A DNA stretch of 64,000 bases, taken from positions 10,632,744 through 10,696,743 of the forward strand of contig OX419759.1 of assembly GCA_948567375.1 (NCBI GenBank). Direction: 5' to 3'. The notes under the pieces are model-generated. The model did not search any database. It had not been told where the DNA came from and saw only the letters and a program-made list of their open reading frames with translations. A program made the translations under genes and the position numbers. Source of the stretch: Lunularia cruciata (taxonomy: Eukaryota > Streptophyta > Marchantiopsida > Lunulariales > Lunulariaceae). Below, piece by piece: positions 23,529 through 35,338 of this stretch; positions within the stretch are counted from its first letter, which is position 1, and each line of letters opens with the position of its first letter.

Positions 23529-24900
23529 ATGGTTGATCGGATAGTTCAAGAGTTTGCAGACGTGTTTCCGGATGATCTGCCAAAGGGATTACCCTCGGAT
23601 CAAAGTATGCCCTTCAAGATCAAGTTATTTCCAAGAAGTACTCCAATGAGTAGACCGATCTATCGGCTCTCACCAAAGGAGTTGGAGGAGTTGCAAACAA
23701 CACTTACAGAGTTGTTGGAGAAGGATTTCATATGACATAGTACCTCTTCTTGGGGAGCACCGGTACTATTTGTTCCAAAGAAGGATGGAGGATTTTGTTT
23801 TTGTATTGATTACTGTGGGCTTAATAAGCAAATGGTGAAGAATGCATATCCCTTGCATTGTATTGATGACCTGCTTGATCAACTAAGTGGAGCATGCTAC
23901 TTTTCCAAGCTGGATCTTTATAGCGGCTGTTGGCAAATCCCTATTGATAGAGAGGATGTGCAAAAGACTGCCTTTCGTACAAGGTATGGGCATTTTGAGT
24001 GGAGAGTTCTACCTTTTGGACTCACTAATGCTCCAATAGTCTTCATGGATCAGATGTATTAGGTGTTGGAGGGACTATTGGATTGGTTTGTAGTGGTGTT
24101 CTTGGATGATATCTTAATCCATAGTAAGACAAAGGCAGAACACATGAATCATGTGCGAGAAGTCCTAAGATGACTACGACAATGGAAATTTTATTGCAAG
24201 AAGTCGAAGTGTGCCTTTTGGCAAAAGGAGATTACCTTCTTGGGTCATAAGATCTCATCAGAGGGGATCAAGATGGAAGAAGGGAAGATCAAGGCCATTG
24301 CTAATTGGCCTACCCCAAAGGATGCTACAAAAGTACGGGCATTCAATGGATTTGCCAATTTTTACCAGTGGTTCATTCACTATTATGCTCATGTGACTGC
24401 ACCATTGATTGACCTCTTGGGAAAGAACTCGAGTTTCAAGTGGACCACCAAGCATGAAGAAGCATTGCAGAAGTTAAAGCATATGATGTCTTCAAGACCC
24501 ATTCTTCAACCATATGATCCTCAACTACCTTGTGTGGTTGATTTTGATGCTTCTAACTTTGGAATTGGAGCTGTGTTGCAACAAGAATTCCCAGATGGAA
24601 TACATCCCATTGCCTTTGTGTCTCACCGACTAAATACAACTGAAAGAAATTACTCTGCTTGAGATATGGAACAACCTACAATGGTATATGCCACCAAGGT
24701 ATGGAGACATTACATCTTGGGGAAACAAGTGGTCATGCAAACTGATCACCAACCATTGTTGTAGACCTTACACTTGGAACACATGAAGAGTCGACATCAT
24801 CAATAGGAAGAGCAACTCAAATTGTTTGATATCAAACTTGAGTACAAACCAGGTCAATTCCATGTCATCCCTGATGCTCTATCACAACGACTTGATTTGA
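23529..24900 (+). pseudogene. Gy-A reverse transcriptase and RNase H
   Basis: One frame stays open in phase from 23529 to beyond 25200, broken only by nonsense codons (for example 23733, 24060, 24660). Visible RT motifs are [40 protein letters not shown], the catalytic VVVFLDDILIHSK near 24090 and FLGHKISSEGI. RNase H follows, with VVDFDASNFGIGAVLQQ, then IAFVSHRLNTTERNYSA and QTDHQPLL. It would copy element RNA into DNA in the cytoplasmic particle. All the stops can be explained by single C-to-T or G-to-A changes. Confidence 0.9.
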
Positions 24901-26200
24901 AGTCTCTTCCTCTCATCACAGCGGCAATTATGACGATGTCAATTGACCCCAAGATCCATAACAAGTTTTGGTCAGCTCTACAACAAGATCCCTTCTTCCA
25001 AATGGTACATGGTTATTTGACAACAAACAACAAGGAGTACAACACCTTCTCCTTCAAGGAAGGCCTTTTATTCCATTTGGACCGGATCTATGTTCTAGCC
25101 AAAGATGATCTCCGACTTGTGTGCCTTCAAGAAGCCTATGATTTACCAATAGCTGGTCACATGGGAGTAGATAAGACCTTGGGTACCCTCCAACACCAAT
25201 GATGGTGGCCCAACATGATGCGAGATGTTCAGGAATTTTTCCAATTGTGTGAGAGTTGTCAACGCAACAAGGCCAGTAACCAGAAGCCGAGTAGACTCCT
25301 TCAGCCACTTCCCATTCCAACTACTCATTGGGAACATGTGAGCTTAGATCTCATCACCTCCTTGCCCAGGACACAACAAGGTCATACAACAATTATGGTG
25401 TTTGTGGATAAGCTTAGTAAGAAAATCCATTTGGCACCAACAATTGATTCTGTGGATGCTCTAACCTTGGCACAATTCTACTTCAATAATGTATTCAAAC
25501 ATCATGGGATGCCATGTGTACTTATCTTCGACATGATCCTTGCTTCACCGGAAAGTTTTGGCAAGCACTCTTCCAGATACTTGGCACCAAGCTTGCTTTG
25601 TCCACAGTCTATGATCCTCAAACTGATGGACAAACTGAGCGTGCAAATCGCACCTTGGAAGATATGCTTCGTGCCTTCATCAACATTCACCATACCAATT
25701 GGGATGAATGTCTTGCATCTGCGGAGTTTGCATAAAACAATTCTAAACAGATAAGCACCGGATTCTCTCCTTTCTTTCTCAATTTTGGCCAAGATCCGCT
25801 TGTCCTAGATTCTCTTCTTGCTCCTCCTCCATCTCAAGTCCCTCATACTTCAACCTTCTTGACCACCACATCCAAATCTCTCCAACAAGCCAAATCTCAC
25901 CTCCTTGTTGCTCAGAATTGCCAAAAACAATATGCGGACCACCATCATCGTGATCTCACCTTTGAAGTTGGTGATAAAGTTATGCTATCCTCTAGTAATC
26001 TACTCCTCCCACTTGATACCCAAATTCATAAAATTGCCCCTAATTGGATAGGACCTTTTGATGTCACCAAAATTGTCTCTCTTGTTGCTTATTGACTTGC
26101 CTTGCCTTGTCATATGCAAATCCATCATGTCTTTCATATTTCCAAGTTGAAACCCTTTGTTCCTAACCCCTCTTCTTTCTCCTCTTGAGTCAAACCTCCT
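24822..26200 (+). pseudogene. Gy-A integrase
   Basis: It follows RNase H in the same frame. The HHCC zinc region lies around 25130-25270 (GHMGVDKT, then CESCQRNK). The catalytic core has VFVDKLSKKIHL for the first Asp, a frameshifted second-Asp region near 25530 (one base missing), and QTERANRTLEDML for the catalytic Glu near 25630. The C-terminal GPY/F-type segment NWIGPFDV lies near 26040. It would insert the cDNA and leave the 5-base duplications seen here. Confidence 0.88.
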
Positions 26201-26216
26201 CCTCCCCCTATCCCTA

Positions 26217-26365
26217 TCAATGATCATGAGGAGTACGAAGTTGATCGTATCCTTGCATGTCACCACATCCAACAAAGACACCATCAACATACAGAGTACA
26301 AGGTCCTTTGGAAAGGGTATCCCCTTCATGATACCACATGGGAACCTCTTTTTCACCTCCATAAT
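26217..26365 (+). pseudogene. Gy-A chromodomain
   Basis: Reads HEEYEVDRILACHHIQQRH, then EYKVLWKGYPLHDTTWEP, the E-V-E-x-I-L and W-x-x-W signature of chromodomains fused to chromovirus integrases. This domain is known to direct integration toward methylated-histone heterochromatin. The aromatic-cage tyrosine and both tryptophan positions are retained. Confidence 0.88.
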
Positions 26366-26437
26366 GCATAGACGGCCATCTAGGTGTTTGAAGCTTCAAT
26401 GGCAACAAGGACGTCACCAACTAGCAGTGGGGGAATA

Positions 26438-26835
26438 TGTAACAGTATGGAGTTTAGCGATGTAGTTAGTAAGGCTAACAAAGTAGAGAATAAGCCAAAT
26501 TAGCCTAGAATATTCCAAAAGCATCTAGGAAGCTTTTTGGGAAGCTTCCCGACTAGTTAACTTGCATTCTAAGCAAGTAGCTTCTAGAAGCTTCTAACTA
26601 GCTTAGCTTGCACGCCAAGTAGATGGCTTCTAGAAGGAAGCTTCTTGAGAAGCTTCTTAGTTGACTTGGCTTGCACTCTAAGAAAGCGGCTCATGGAAGC
26701 TTCTCAAGGGCCTTGTATGCTACCTATAAATATCAAAGCCAAAGTCATGCTAAGCATTTGGAGTTTTCCCTCATTCAAGTATCCCAATGTGAGTTTCCAT
26801 TCTCTTATTTCTCTCCTCGGTCTTGGTCTTTTACA
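26438..26835 (+). repeat. Gy-A 3' LTR with adjacent purine tract
   Basis: 398 bases with the same ends as the 5' LTR. A polypurine tract, AGTGGGGGAA, lies immediately upstream at about 26426-26435, as expected for plus-strand priming. ACCTA follows the LTR. Confidence 0.94.
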
Positions 26836-26840
26836 ACCTA

Positions 26841-28300
26841 CTTTGGTGGTGGTCTTTGGTTTGGCTGAGTGTATTGAGCTCAACATGGTGGAGGAGAGAG
26901 TGGTGACATCTGGATTTGGTAAGGAGACCTCATCCACAGTTGGGACTTCTTCTAGAGTACAACAAAGTGCACCATGTCCAATTGATTTTTGAGGACAAGG
27001 TGGACAGCCTAGGTCCCATGGAGTAAGTGGAGGCCTAGTGGAGTTAGACCCTTACCTTCATTTTTGGGTTAACAACAACCAATGAGTGGTGGTGTTGCTT
27101 GTTGGACTTGTGATGGACCTCACCATAAGAGAGAGTGTACCCAAGGTAGCAGACCTGATACCTTTGGCACATCATAGCCAACATAGAGACAATGTGAGCA
27201 TTGTCACAGATATGGTTACTCTAGTGACCGATGCTTTGACCTACATCCGGAGTTATGAAGTAGTAGGGCTGCTATGGTAGGTAGTAGAGGAGCTCCAGTT
27301 CATGGAGGATGAGGTGGTAGAGGTGATGGTAGAGGATCTACACCTAGTAGGGGTGCAATATCTGCCCTTACTTTTGATACAACTATGGCTACTCGGATTA
27401 AGTAGTTAGAGCAGAGATTGGTTAATATGGCCATTGCTCAAACGAGATCAGATTTAGGTGTTGAGGCTTCCACCTCATGTGCTAGTGATAGAGATGTTTT
27501 GGACTTCATGTGCGTAGTAGCATAGGTGGATGCATTTGTAGTAGTGACTACGAGTGCAATACGTGCTCTAGAGCCTAGAGGAGCATTAGTGGAGTTGGAC
27601 CCACAAAGAAGAGAGGTTGGGAGACAAGTCAGACTTCCCCAATCTTTCATGCTCTTTGTGGCATTGCAAATGACATCCATGGCTCCTAAACATCCTAGTG
27701 CAAGTGTGGTAGGTGGTGATAAGGTGCATGATAGACTACTTACTAGTTAGCCCCGGCTACTACACAAATTGAGTCTAGCATGATGTTGGAGGCGGCTCAA
27801 CTGATTATGCATTGCCCTTTGTTTTCAGCTAGTGACATGTTTACATTGGGAGTTGACCCATCCCCAATGTTCTAGTTGGCTGCTATGCTTTATGAGGGTA
27901 GGGATGATGTGGTCCCTACTATTAAAGTAGAGGTGGTTGATAGTGGAGTTGACTTGGTTGAGGAGCATGGGATCCGCTCAACGACCAATGGTTTATGGCA
28001 AGCAACGGCTAGATTGGAGGAGTTGTCAGCTAGACCGGCCTTTGAGAGAGCACGGTTCACACTTGGTATTGTCCTATTGGATAGCCAAAGGGAGATATTC
28101 TGTTTGGTGGGACCTTTAGGGAATGTCTATACACCATAGAGAGTCTTATTGGACTATGGTGCGTAGCCCCTTATGTTGGGGAAGGCTATAGTTGTTGATC
28201 TAGGGTTACAAAAGATCGATGTAGAGAGGTGTCAATTTCAGATCCAGACATCTCTAAGAGGTGGTTCAACATAATACATCACACGTGGAGAGCTAGTTTT
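26841..28300 (+). pseudogene. Gy-B gag C-terminus, zinc knuckles and protease
   Basis: Continuation of Gy-B gag after the Gy-A element. The first knuckle near 27093-27135 reads CWTC then DGPHHKREC. The second near 27186-27230 reads CEHCHRYGYSSDRC with Tyr for His. A Gly/Arg-rich stretch and a Ser/Thr-rich region follow. The protease active-site region near 28145-28175 reads VLLDYGA, a stop, then PLMLG. Gag and protease are both inactive but align well with the minus copy at 1670-3079. Confidence 0.7.
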
Positions 28301-28805
28301 TTTGATTCAGCTTGGTCATCTGATTGATAACTTGACGGTGAGAGCTCAGGCTATTGCAACAATAGCTAAGTCATATGATGTGCTAATCGGTGGAGTAGTG
28401 CTATACCCCATGGGTTTCAATATTGATTATTGGGAGGAGACAACCTCTTATAGACCAGGTTGGCAATCAAGTGAGGGACAAGTATGTCATCTACCAATAC
28501 GCTTCAATAGTAGTAGTCTTGGCTCACTATAGTTCGGGACCATGGCAATATCAGTTTCAACTTTTAGTGGTGCAGTTACTTGGCCTAGTGATTTATTGGA
28601 GAGGAATGCCCATGCAGAGGAACTCCAATACCAAAAAAGATCACTCAGATTTGGAGTACAAGTGGGATTGTTCTATCCACCTTGGATGTTCCTTTGTGGA
28701 ATTTAGAAGAGGCATTGCAGCAACATGCAAATCAGTTGGTACAATAGGTTTGGAGTGGAGCCGTTGTACCACTAGGAGACCAATGTGAAGATGAGCATCC
28801 AGAGT
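28301..28805 (+). pseudogene. Gy-B linker between protease and methyltransferase domain
   Basis: An open frame at 28302-28532 reads VLIGGVVLYPMGFNIDYWEE, then TSYRPGWQSSEGQVCHLPIRF, a segment recognised as the end of the protease region in this gypsy lineage. Frames then shift. A following part, FSGAVTWPSDLLERNAHAEE near 28560-28620, is still readable. No enzyme motif is seen until 28806. Confidence 0.5.
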
Positions 28806-29812
28806 CAATTACCTTGATACCTTTGGATACCATATTTATTGCTTGGTAGTATCAAGTGGAGGGAATATATCTACTGGAGTTGTTTGGTGGGATTAACATT
28901 GGACTAGTTGTGGTACTGTAGATGGGTATACAAGTACAAAGGTACTTGTATGTGGAGAGAGATGAGACTGCTAGGCAAGTCTCTCTCCATCATGTGGTAC
29001 ACTTTGGCTTATCAATATCTTGAGTTATTACCGATGTCATCAATCAAGGGTTACCAGAAGGTTCTACTAGTGGACATTTCTTTGCTGGGAGTGCATATTA
29101 TAGAGAGACATGGGCTTGTTCATTTGGTGATTTTTGGATGACCATGTTAGGGATGTACACATGCTTGCCAAGGTTGGGTCTTTAGGATCCCCATTCTGGT
29201 ATGTTTTTAGAGATGTTGCGGATATTATGACATCTCCAGGTTCACCAGTCCATTTCTCCAGTTTAGATTTTAGAGGACATCCCTTTGATGGGTGATTCTC
29301 ACACCGAGGTGGTGGTGATACGCATCAAGTGCATTCTTTGATAGGGACCTATTGTTTTGTTAGATGTAGCTAGAGTGGGATCATGGGCTCATCATCTTTG
29401 TCTTTGGTGGACGAACCTCTTATCTAGAGAGGTTCTATAGCAATAATGGGATTCAACAACTAGACACCATCATTGTTGATGACATCTTGGATGTTGGGCA
29501 TCGGTCTCAGATAGTGGTAGTGGCTGATAGGTCACTTATGGTAGTGATGAACCTAGTTGGATAGCCTAGAGCTACTTTTCCCACACTTATGAATTTCCCA
29601 TACTCTTGTGCTTTTTGAGAGGGAGGTCTCGGACTTGTTTGGGACTCATAATTATAGTAGTTGGTGGAGCCCAATGCCAAAGAGAGAGAGAGAGAGTGAG
29701 CGATAGGTTTTTGCACCTATATTATTGCTGTTTGAGCAATGTCAAAGGCATCCAAGCGTTAGGTTTTAGGTCAGGCTATGGACCTGAATTGTGAGCCTTG
29801 GCTTGGTAGAGT
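28806..29812 (+). pseudogene. C5-cytosine DNA methyltransferase-like domain inside Gy-B pol
   Basis: Such enzymes transfer a methyl group from S-adenosylmethionine to cytosine in DNA. The frame starting near 28806 (TLIPLDTIFIAW) reaches YLLELFGGINIGLVVVL at about 28868-28919, a good motif I (SAM site, compare LSLFDGIATG in DNMT3), then IQVQRYLYVERDETARQ (motif II). After a frame change, HLVIFG, a stop, PC, a stop, G places the catalytic Pro-Cys at 29142-29147; the flanking stops fit Trp and Gln codons lost by transition. ILEDIPLMGD at about 29267-29296 sits where the ENV motif belongs. LWWTNLLSREVL (about 29400), LVEPNAKERERE (about 29660) and VLGQAMDLNC (about 29760) match the C-terminal motifs. 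The arrangement is closer to the DNMT3/DRM type than to DNMT1. It is heavily decayed. Confidence 0.75.
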
Positions 29813-30246
29813 AGCATAAGATGTGCTTGATAGGCATCACCACTCAGACACTTGTGAGCCCTATACCTATTGAGATGATTCAAGCACATGATGGGAGTGA
29901 TGGACCAAGTGGACATGGTATTCTTGGGACACAACCAATAGCTACTAGGGAGAGTGGTCTACTTGGAGTCCATCTAGGTGAGTGTTGGCTAATTGGATTA
30001 CACCCTTGGTCTATTTAGGATGTTGCAAGAGGACGTCTGGAGCTTGCAACTAGAGTGGAGGGAGTTTTTCACATGGAGGTTGGGACTTCTAGTGGTAAGA
30101 GGCATGAAACTACTGCTCCTAAGGGTCCAATGTAGAGCCAATCAATACATCTTCCACTCCTACTACAGTTACATAGGATACTTGGGAGCCAGATCTTGGA
30201 CCCAAGCTTACAAGAGAGGAAAGAGGGTTTGGAAGTTCTTGAGGAG
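29813..30246 (+). pseudogene. Gy-B linker between methyltransferase and RT
   Basis: Frames can be followed piecewise: GLLGVHLGECWLIGLHPW, then RGRLELATRVEGVFHMEVGT. The last part, SQILDPSLQERKEGLEVLEE at about 30190-30246, is the segment just before the RT domain. It continues as LHELFCLQYERFG after the C1 insertion, at 36164. Confidence 0.55.
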
Positions 30247-31000
30247 TGTAATACTCCAAGGACAAGAGAACTCTTCAAGAGAGATACAAGAGAGAAAACA
30301 TAAATTTTACACTCAATCATCCAATGCTCCAAAGGAGCACCTTCTCTTTATTAGATAGCCAAGGAAGATCTCCTCTAAGGAAGCTCCACCATAGGATTAG
30401 GTACATGGATAGGCAACCTGTCAACAAGCTCCACCTTAGATTACTTGCTTGGATGGGTGACATGTTGGTCTTGGTCTCATCTGGTTGGTCAAACAGACTT
30501 TGACAAGAGGGAATCTTTTGGAGAATCTTCTTGTAGGAAACTCAAAATCATGTGCATGAGGTACCATTAGAAAGCTCTTGGTGAGAAAAACTAGGAGGGA
30601 AGACCAACCTTTCCTCCATTTGGGAAGGAGGGGAATCTACACGTTTTTGAGGCTTAATTCATCCGTTTAGGCCTCAAATTGCCTATAAAAGTTTAGGCCT
30701 ATTTTGGCTTTTACCCTATTAGTAGAAGTGCTCTTTTGGTAATACCTCTATCTGATCTACATTCTCCATCATGTGTAACATTCTTCTAGTTGTTACCACC
30801 CCAAGTTTCACCTCTATATCATATGCCTAGCTATTGATTCTAAATTTTTTGAGCATGTTTTGATTTTTGGCCTATTAGTAAAAGTACTCTTTTGGTGATA
30901 CATCTAGCTTATCTACTAATTCCATCATGTATAACATGCTTCTAGATGTTACCAAACCAAATTTCATCTCTAGATCATCTATCTAGCTATTGGTATTACA
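30247..31000 (-). repeat. Gy-C C1 3' LTR
   Basis: 754 bases, TGTAATACTCC to GGTATTACA on the plus strand, paired with 35352-36158. The adjacent 31001-31012 (AACCCCCTCCTT) is the complement of the polypurine tract. Confidence 0.93.
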
Positions 31001-31033
31001 AACCCCCTCCTTTTAAGACACAACATCCTCATA

Positions 31034-31222
31034 TCAAAGTTGTTGCTCAAAAGATTTCACTAACAATGGTGCATGGGTCAAGTTGGTTGCTGGCTTCCAT
31101 TTTGCCTCATACAAGGGGTACCCTTTCCAATGTACTAGGTATTCCACACATGGATGGCAAGTACCCAAGATGCACTTCTGGAGAATGCGTTCGACTTCAT
31201 ACTCCTCTTTGTCATCAACCAA
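31034..31222 (-). pseudogene. Gy-C C1 chromodomain
   Basis: Minus-strand frame reading DKEEYEVERILQKCILG, then VEYLVHWKGYPLYEAKWKP: an intact chromodomain signature with aromatic residues and the W-x-x-W spacing. It is the C-terminus of the C1 integrase and suggests heterochromatin targeting. Confidence 0.85.
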
Positions 31223-31449
31223 GGTTGGACAAGGTCAACTTTCTTTGATGGGAGAGAAGTGGGGCAGATGGGGAGCATATTGGCATAATAAGGAAACATG
31301 AAACACTAGGTGGATCTTCATATGTGGCGGTAGCTTGAGGTGATAGGCCACAACTCCGATGCATCAAAGGATGGAGAAAGGTCCAATAAGATGAGGTCTA
31401 AGCTTACGAAGACCAACTAACTTGAGGTTGGTGGTTGACAACCAAATTT

Positions 31450-32300
31450 GATCTCTCACATTGAATTCCATGTGTTGGCGGTGTGCATCTGCATACTACT
31501 TTGCCAATTTTGGGTGATCTATAACATGTGTTTAGCATGCTCCACCCCTTGTTGGATTCTATAAACAAAAGTGTTGACAATGTCCACCTTGGTAGCCACC
31601 ATATGGACCTTCATCAATCTTGAAGGTGCTCTCCATACATGAGGAAGAACAGTGTGACTTGTGTGGAAACATTCATTAAATTGTTGTACGCAAATTCCAC
31701 CAATGGGAGTAAGATGTCCCAAATTTCTTGCTCATCCAATGTAAAGCCTTGAAGCATGTCCTCAATAGTGCAATGTTCCCTCTTTGTTTTTCCATCTATA
31801 TGTGGATGGTAAGTTGTGGATATAACCAATTTGGTTTTGAAGAACAAACAGAGTGTTCTCCAAAACAAACTAGTGAATTGAGTGCCCCTATTTGTGATCA
31901 GCACTTGAGACAAGCCATGATGGGAAAAGACTGCATCTAAATACAATTGAGCTAGTTGCGGGGCAGTCACATCCTTGGTGGTAGGATGTACATGAATCAT
32001 TTTGCTGAGTTGGTTGACAAAGATTACGATGGAATCAAACCCAAAGGTGATCTTGGGCAATTCACAAACCAAATCCATGCTTACCTATTCCTAATGTTAT
32101 GTAGGAGTGGGGAGAGGTTGGAGGAGTCTTGTGGGAGCTTGATTAGAGGCCTTATTTGGTTGAAAAAGTAGGCAAATCTGAACATATTCCATGACATTGT
32201 TGCTCAACTTAGGCTAATAGTAATGGTGTTTGATTGCATCCAAGGTCTTGTCCATTCCAACGTGACTTGCAATGGCAAAATCATGACATTTGGCTAGGAT
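31450..32300 (-). pseudogene. Gy-C C1 integrase (N-terminal part deleted)
   Basis: The frame 32078-31614 has MDLVCELPKITFGFDSIVIF, then NQLSKMIHV, where the first catalytic Asp (VDRL in C2) has become Asn (VNQL). It continues LITNRGTQFTSLFW, where the second catalytic Asp is also Asn, and CTIEDMLQGF around the Glu. The HHCC zinc finger is only partly present because of the deletion near 32300. Confidence 0.8.
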
Positions 32301-33030
32301 GTTCTATTTTTGAATGACCTCTATTTTATCTGTTAACACTTGGATACCCTCTGCACTTACTCTATGCCCTAAGTAGTCTACTTCAGATTTGCCAAACTTG
32401 CACTTTGAAATTTTAGCATACAATTGATTCTATCATAGAATCTGGAGGTCTTCTTGTAGATGTTGCTTGTGCTCTATCAGCATCCTATTGTAGACTAAGA
32501 TGTCATCAAGAAAATTGACAACAGATTTATCCAAGTATGGAAAAAATATATCATTCATCAAACTTATGTAAGTGGCATTGGTGAGGCCAATCAACATTAC
32601 CAAGTACTCAAACAAGGTATAGTGAAAGGCCATTTTGTGTATATCTTCTTCTGCAATCCTAATTTGGTTGGAACTGCTCCACAAATCAAGTTTGGTGAAG
32701 TGCCTTGCCTCATTGAGTTGATCAAACAACTCATCCATGCAAGGTTATGGATATTTGTTCTTCACCATTTGTTGATTTAGTCCTTGAGAGTCAATGCACA
32801 TGCGCATTGTTCCGTCCTTCTTCTTCACAAACAATATAAGAGCCCCATATGGTAATATGATGGGTTGGATAATCCCTTCTGCAACATATCCTTGATTTGA
32901 GCCTTACACTCCTCCAACTTTGGAGGTGATAGTTGATATGTGGCCTTACAAGGAGGTGTCTTCCCAAGAAGTATCTCAATTTATGATCTACTCTCCTTTT
33001 TGGTGGTAGACCTACGAGTAATTCATCCAA
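32300..33030 (-). pseudogene. Gy-C C1 reverse transcriptase relic
   Basis: The frame 32738-32433 gives DELFDQLNEARHFTKLDLWS, the catalytic VVNFLDDILVYNRM, and the connecting helices. The preceding segment near 32800-33030 includes the fingers region in other frames. Stops and indels are common. The thumb and RNase H are truncated by the deletion at about 32300. Confidence 0.8.
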
Positions 33031-33099
33031 AAAGACATCTTAGAACTCATTGACCACATCTTTCAATGCCTCAAGAATTTGTCCATTGTGTTGGGCACT

Positions 33100-33321
33100 C
33101 TAGACTTCTCTTATTAAACCCATGAAAAATCTATTTGTCTTATCAATAGATGTGGTCTTTATGACATATAGAGGCAACTCTTGCCTTTGTGATCTTCCTT
33201 TAATCCCAAAGATCTTCCATTGACTAGTTTTGACTACTCTCTTTCTCCAATCCACTAGGAGGTTGTAGTACTCCATCCACGACATACCTAAGATCACATC
33301 ATAACAAGCTAGTTGTATCAC
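33100..33321 (-). pseudogene. Gy-C C1 protease relic
   Basis: The frame includes YDVILGMSWMEYYNLLVDWR, then KRVVKTSQWKIFG, the C-terminal part of a retropepsin-like domain that is better seen in C2 at 41004-41441. The active-site Asp region further right on the minus strand lies in a disrupted frame. Confidence 0.7.
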
Positions 33322-33599
33322 TCACCACTTGATTGCTTCTTGATACACTCCCACAAAAGTATTACCTTTCTAGGTAATGACTCAATCCTCTCTGTCTGAC
33401 CATTTAGGTAACTCTACTTTGTCCTTCTCATCCTTCTCTAGTTCCATCCCCAACCTTATTGCAATAAAGCAAGACAAGAAATTCTCTATTGCCCCAAGTT
33501 CTATCAACACTCTCATTGGATTGCCTTCTAGCACTCCATTTACAAAAATTAATTATGCATTTATCTTCTTCCTTCTTTGCACACTCATCCTCTTCCTAA

Positions 33600-34780
33600 C
33601 CCGCTTTTACTCTTCTTCATCAAGCAAGAAGACCACAAGGTATTGGCAATCTTTGTTTTCCAATGCGGTTTCCATATCTTCCTCTTCAATTGTCTCTCCA
33701 TGTGGTTTAGAGGTTTCTTGTATGGAGGCCGAGGGCTTCTAAGATGACAAGCACAACAATTGATGGCTATGTGCCTAATTCTACCACAATTGTAACATCA
33801 TCATTGTTTTGCTTGAGCCTCTTCTCCACATGGGACTCCTTCTCTCCTTTCTTTGACCCGTCCATGTTCTCCTTGGAGAGTCTTTCTCTTTTGTCTTGGA
33901 GCCAGATGTTGCCCAGTTCCATAGGTACTGGTCCACCAAAATGGGTGTGTCTCGGCCCAATAGTTTTGCATTGGTGTTATTGCTTCACCTCCTCCAAGCG
34001 CACTCCAAGCCTTGCTATTCTTTGGGCATAGGCAATGGCTTCAAAAATAGTACAAGGATTTTGCACCATTACTTCTTGGCAAATATGCTCTTTTAATCCT
34101 CTCTTGAAATTATCAAGAGCTTTGGCAGGGCTCATATCAGTTATCACAACCTGTAGATCTAGAAATGCCTCCACGCACTCTTGTATGCTATTCTTTTGCT
34201 TCAAACCCTAGAGTCTAGTTCGGGCCATTTGCACGGACTCCCCAGATTAGAAATTCATGAGCAGTCCTTCTTGCATGGTTGTCCAAGTGACCTCTCTTCC
34301 TTCTACAAACAAATATCATTCCCAAGCATCATACCATGTGATGCTTCAAGTATTGGTCGATCAAGTCCCCACACACAAATACACTTGTAGAATGATCAGT
34401 GATCTCCATTATGAACAATCAAAGGTATCAATTCATTCTTGAAATCCAATTCTCCACTACTTCCATGGAGCATTGTTCCTTGTAAGGCTTGATGTTGCAT
34501 GTCTTTTTCATGCGTAGTAACAATGTGGCTTGGTTGTTGATTGAAATCGGTGTCATTGACATGCATAACTCTCAAGGTACTTTGATTGTTGGTGCTAGTA
34601 GTTGAGATGGCTCTCCTTCTTGCATTACTTGATTCTTCTTGACAACATGTACTTGATTTTGCAATTCCTCCATGGTCATCTTGATTTCTTGAAACTTGTT
34701 CAACATCTCCTGCATTCCTTGCATCAACTCCTGCAATTACGGATCCATGATTCCTACACACAATCGATGTTCACTTGCTA
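33600..34780 (-). pseudogene. Gy-C C1 gag relic with zinc knuckle
   Basis: The frame 34204-33977 covers a capsid segment (SPAKALDNFKRGLKEHICQE). The knuckle near 33745-33790 reads CYNCGRIRHIAINC, an intact CX2CX4HX4C. An N-terminal coiled, Gln/Met-rich part lies at 34600-34760. Stops break the frame in several places. Confidence 0.75.
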
Positions 34781-35338
34781 CTTCCTACTTCAATAGAGGG
34801 TTAGAATGATCACTCAGGAGGGTGTATAAACTATGGGGACTACCATTAGGATCTCAGACGCCATCAAACATTGATAATATTCCTCACCAAAATTGCAAAA
34901 TCCCTAAATATCACTTTTGGTCTAACTATATAATGGATTTCTACTTGTGTGTTGAAAGGGTGAGGATTTGGTACATTCAGATCCATAACATCATAATAGA
35001 ATGTAGATTGTCAAATCCCACTCTTTGTCATATACCACCACAAGTAGAATCACCGAGTTTGATGAATTTATCACTATGTCCATGAATTCTACTCCAAAGT
35101 GATAAACTAGTGATACTCTCGTTTGCTCACACTGGATGTACATAATCTTGATGTGGAATGGATTCAAGAATAGGAAGCTAAGTGCAAGAAATTATCATCC
35201 TGGTGTATCCATCCCATCCACTCTCTAAAGCCCTTCCCAAGTCTAGCAATTGCACTATGTTCTCCACCTCAAATTACTCAATTTCAATAGCCAGTGATCT
35301 TCCAAGAGGGGTGATCCACTCTCTTAGATTAAACACTT

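Larger units (their letters stand above)
21256..26835 (+). mobile_element. Complete Gy-A chromovirus inserted in Gy-B gag
   Basis: A structurally complete 5580-base element: LTRs at 21256-21665 and 26438-26835, a primer site next to the 5' LTR, one gag-pol reading frame and a purine tract before the 3' LTR. The target duplication ACCTA is perfect (21251-21255, 26836-26840). Domain order is Gag, zinc knuckle, protease, RT, RNase H, integrase, chromodomain, which defines a Ty3/gypsy chromovirus. The host Gy-B gag continues directly after it. It is dead through several nonsense changes and one frameshift, but it is the best-preserved coding element here. Confidence 0.97.

Noticed and set aside
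26000-26362. 120-codon minus-strand frame
   Set aside because: Shadow of the Gy-A integrase C-terminus and chromodomain on the plus strand.
29649-29705. GA-rich run as a microsatellite
   Set aside because: The GAGAGAGAGAG run encodes the ERERE segment of the methyltransferase C-terminal motif. It may have expanded slightly by slippage, but it is explained by coding origin.
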